Shown piece after piece: positions 61,229 to 64,000 of a stretch of DNA of 64,000 nucleotides. A program made the translations under genes and the position numbers. The DNA comes from Owenia fusiformis (Eukaryota > Annelida > Polychaeta > Sabellida > Oweniidae), in contig CAIIXF020000002.1 in NCBI GenBank assembly GCA_903813345.2, positions 6,251,772 through 6,315,771 on the forward strand. Reading direction: 5' to 3'. Below the pieces are notes generated by a model that was not told the DNA's origin, ran no database searches, and worked only from the letters and a program-made list of their open reading frames with translations. Positions within the stretch are counted from its first letter, which is position 1. Each line of letters starts with the position of its first letter.

Positions 61229-62834
61229 CTGGAAGAAACAAACATTATTTCAAATCATTATTTTGTGCATAAATCTACAAAGTCATTATTTCACAACACA
61301 GGCTTATTGATCTTAATATACCAAATGAATACTGGTAAACAAAACGACTTTGTTCCAAAGTTACCCTCTGGAGGATAACTAAAGTTTAAAACAGAGCATT
61401 TGAAGACAACAAAAATGAAAAATTATCCAACACACTATAAATGTATTTTACTCATGCGTACCTGCGATGCAACAGCTGATTTTACAAGATAAGTTCTCCA
61501 TTCAGAACAATTATCTCATAATAACATAGGATTTATATTCAATCAATTAGATGGATTTTATATTTATCAATTAGATGGATTATCGCACTTATATCTCGCT
61601 GAGATTGCTGGTATATTATCTATATCAATTTTATCAGATTAGCTACTTATCACAAGTATATAACAATCATTTAAATTAATTATACTCAATAATTGTTAGT
61701 TATATATCCCGTTTGATCCTTATCGACACAATAAACATGATATCCTAGTATTTTATATCTATTTAATCCTATTGTGATTTTCTTATAATTCCAAATGAAT
61801 ATCCATTTGAAATCCTTTGATTGTATATCGTATCCAATAGAAGCTTAGATTGATATGTATATACATTTTTAATCCTACAATCCTCAATTTTTATCATTCC
61901 ATTTGAACATACAATTGAAATATATTCAAAATTGTATATTTTATCCCATAAAAATATGTTTTAGGTCGGCATAATAAACTTTATTAAACTTGAAATTCTA
62001 ATTCAGTATATCTATTTCTATTACTTCATCAAAACATCCATTTGAAATCCAGGTCCTTAAATTGTGTATTTATTTAACCCTAAAATGTTTTTGAGGTTGA
62101 TATGGTAAACACGCATTAGTACAAATTACAGTCAAATATTTTAAATGGTTCTAAACATTTCATGTAGTGCCATTTAAAATCAGCGATCCATTTGAACGTT
62201 GCACAACTTGATGTTAACCAATAACTAATGTTCCGCTATTACACTTATATTAATCGTATCAATCAGTATATCTCCAAAATCAAACATGTTTTTGACGTGA
62301 CTTGCTATGTTTTAGCCAACAGGTATCGATAGCATTGAGACCCGATTTTTGTGGTTTGATATTTTGAACATCTGACTTTTGATATGACTTTTTTATATGT
62401 GACTTGGCCCCGTGATAAAAACATTATTTTTTTCAAACTTTTTCATTCAATTCCTGTCTAGACTTAGATCAAAGGCATGATTTTCTTTCATTTCTGTATA
62501 TTCAGGAGTTTCAATTTCAAAAAACCAACTTCATTTCTTAGGGATTTTTCCCTTTCCACACTTTTCCTTGCAAAGGATATGATCGCCCCAAAATTTTATT
62601 CATGGGAAATGTGGTGAGTTTACGAGTGATGAAAATGTTTAATTAACTCAGGTGAAATAGAAAAACAGTTTTTATGAGATTTAAACAACTTCGGGGTAAA
62701 TTCGTCACATAGTCTGACCACATTATGAGCAGATTTGAACACAAACAGTATTGTAATGCCAAAGAGAGTCTAGCTGTTGTGAGGCATTTTCACACATTTC
62801 TGTCTACTTCAGTATATCTCTTTCAGTTTAATCT

Positions 62835-63045
62835 CTTTTTTAGTATAATTTCATTCAGTCTAATTTTTCAGCCTATTTTTCAGTATAATTTCATTCAGTC
62901 TAATTTTTCAGCCTATTTTTCAGTATAATTTCATTCAGTCTAATTTTTCAGCCTATTTTTCAGTATAATTTCATTCAGTCTAATTTTTCAGCCTATTTTT
63001 CAGTATAATTTCAGTCTAATTTTTCAGCCTATTTTTCAGTATAAT
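62835..63045. repeat. About 40-bp tandem repeat (CAGTATAATTTCATTCAGTC)
   Basis: Five to six units with TAATTTTTCAGCCTATTTTT between them. The last is shortened. It lies in the intron upstream of exon w1. Confidence 0.9.
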
Positions 63046-63606
63046 TTCTTTAAGTATTATTTCTTTCTGGACAATTTCTCTCCGTACATTTTCTTATAGA
63101 TTTGATTTAACATGTACAATAATCTAATTTTTTCTATGAATAAAAAGTTGTTCTACAGCTTTCTCTTAAAATTAAAACAATATCATATTGGGCATTTATA
63201 TTTTAGCAAACAGAAACCTTCATAGGCAGATGTTTTCATAGAAAGTGTCAACTCTCACATACAACTGACTAATTGTTTAGAACCTGCATAAATCAACATA
63301 TATATCTATATTTTCATAAAACCTTTTCATTTAGATTATCAATAGAAATTCATTCATTTTTAAAATTTTTCTCTCCTTTTCCTTTCTTGGTAGGGAATTT
63401 AGCCATGAACACACTGTCATTTTATTTCTAAGATACCTCCTATACAGTCTTCAACAGGTGAACTGAATAGGTGATAATTAGGTGCAATTTAGGTGACAAT
63501 TAGGTGCAATTAACACAACAAGTACTTAGGTAACAGCTCATAACTCCTATGACACCAACTATCTAACATCAATTATTACTTTTATATATATTTTAAAATA
63601 CATAGA

Positions 63607-63816
63607 ACATATTATTAAATAAAACTCCCAGATAGAATTCTGTTTACTTAATTCATATTATTAGAAATGAAGTATCTTGTAATCTAATTTAACTTTTTAA
63701 AATGCCCTTATCATTAAATTAAACTCTTAGATGGAATTCTGTTCACTTAATTCCTTATTTCATATTATTAAATAAAATGTATTTTGCAATCTAATTTAAC
63801 TTTTTAAAATGCCCTT
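63607..63816. repeat. Two tandem copies of about 105 bp
   Basis: Both copies share AGAATTCTGTT/GGAATTCTGTT and CTAATTTAACTTTTTAAAAT. The second copy begins near 63714. Confidence 0.85.
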
Positions 63817-64000
63817 AAGTAATGACACCTTGATTGTGTTGAAATTTATGCAGTAAAAGATAACCTTATCTTGTTTTGTTTCTGAAGGTATGAATTGCCC
63901 CCCCCCCTTGGGTGGGCCCTAAACAAATTTTGGGCGGAAAAAGGCCTTAAAACCCCAAAAAGTGAGTCTAATGGTCATTACTTGGCCTTTATAGCAGTGT

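Larger units (their letters stand above)
34142..61005 (-). other. Teneurin intron, 26.9 kb, before the TM exon
   Basis: Holds the gypsy element, the hAT and mariner relics, pogo-like MITEs and most copies of dispersed repeat A. Between these (e.g. 35000-38490, 48260-49280 and 49480-50770) I see only AT-rich sequence with short chance ORFs. None has a recognisable domain. Confidence 0.9.
61229..64000 (-). other. Part of the teneurin intron upstream of exon w1
   Basis: No coding exon recognised. Tandem repeats are at 62835-63045 and 63607-63816. A C-rich patch with GGGTGGGCCC lies at 63899-63960. The exon(s) with the start codon must be further right. Confidence 0.8.

Overview
This is eukaryotic, AT-rich (about two-thirds A+T by eye), intron-rich animal DNA. 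One gene dominates: a teneurin (Ten-m/Odz), read on the minus strand. I could place 27 coding exons between 61228 and position 1. All 26 internal junctions have GT/AG sites, and the reading phase carries through every one, giving about 7.64 kb (about 2,548 codons) of continuous coding sequence. The first exon(s), with the start codon, lie to the right of the window. The last few codons and the stop lie to its left. The diverged protein sequence, exon-intron layout and transposon load suggest an invertebrate, possibly a lophotrochozoan such as a mollusc, brachiopod or annelid. That placement is an inference and is not proven here.

Layout from the gene's 5' side (right) to its 3' side (left). 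61006-61228 encodes a proline-rich part of the cytoplasmic domain. A 26.9-kb intron follows (34142-61005). 33921-34141 encodes the transmembrane helix. After an 8.3-kb intron come the juxtamembrane exon (25563-25670), a linker with a furin-like site (22147-22433), a conserved pre-EGF segment (21732-21867) and eight EGF repeats (16876-21168). EGF2 and EGF5 lack one cysteine each, as in known dimerising teneurins. Next are the Cys-rich and transthyretin-like domains and the FN-plug (13481-15664), the NHL propeller (8466-12514), the YD/RHS shell with its core (1143-8815), and the ABD/Tox-GHH (TCAP) tail (1-855).

The introns are full of mobile and repeated DNA. The main item is a complete, apparently young Ty3/gypsy retrotransposon (50782-58637) in the same orientation as teneurin. 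It has identical 509-bp LTRs, a 4-bp target duplication, intact gag and pol, a chromodomain, and one in-frame UGA separating gag from pol. Other elements are a 700-bp hAT MITE (15975-16674), a 1.4-kb hAT relic with a transposase tail (58680-60064), a palindromic mariner relic (39452-40444), a piggyBac-like MITE (11404-11608), several pogo-like MITEs with CAGTAAAACC ends, at least 17 copies of an unnamed repeat of about 160 bp, and many minisatellites. Two minisatellites have grown around teneurin splice sites (15661-15910 and about 24990-25560).

I found no convincing second cellular gene, no RNA gene and no CRISPR. Most short open frames outside the exons and the transposons lie in repeats or are chance frames.
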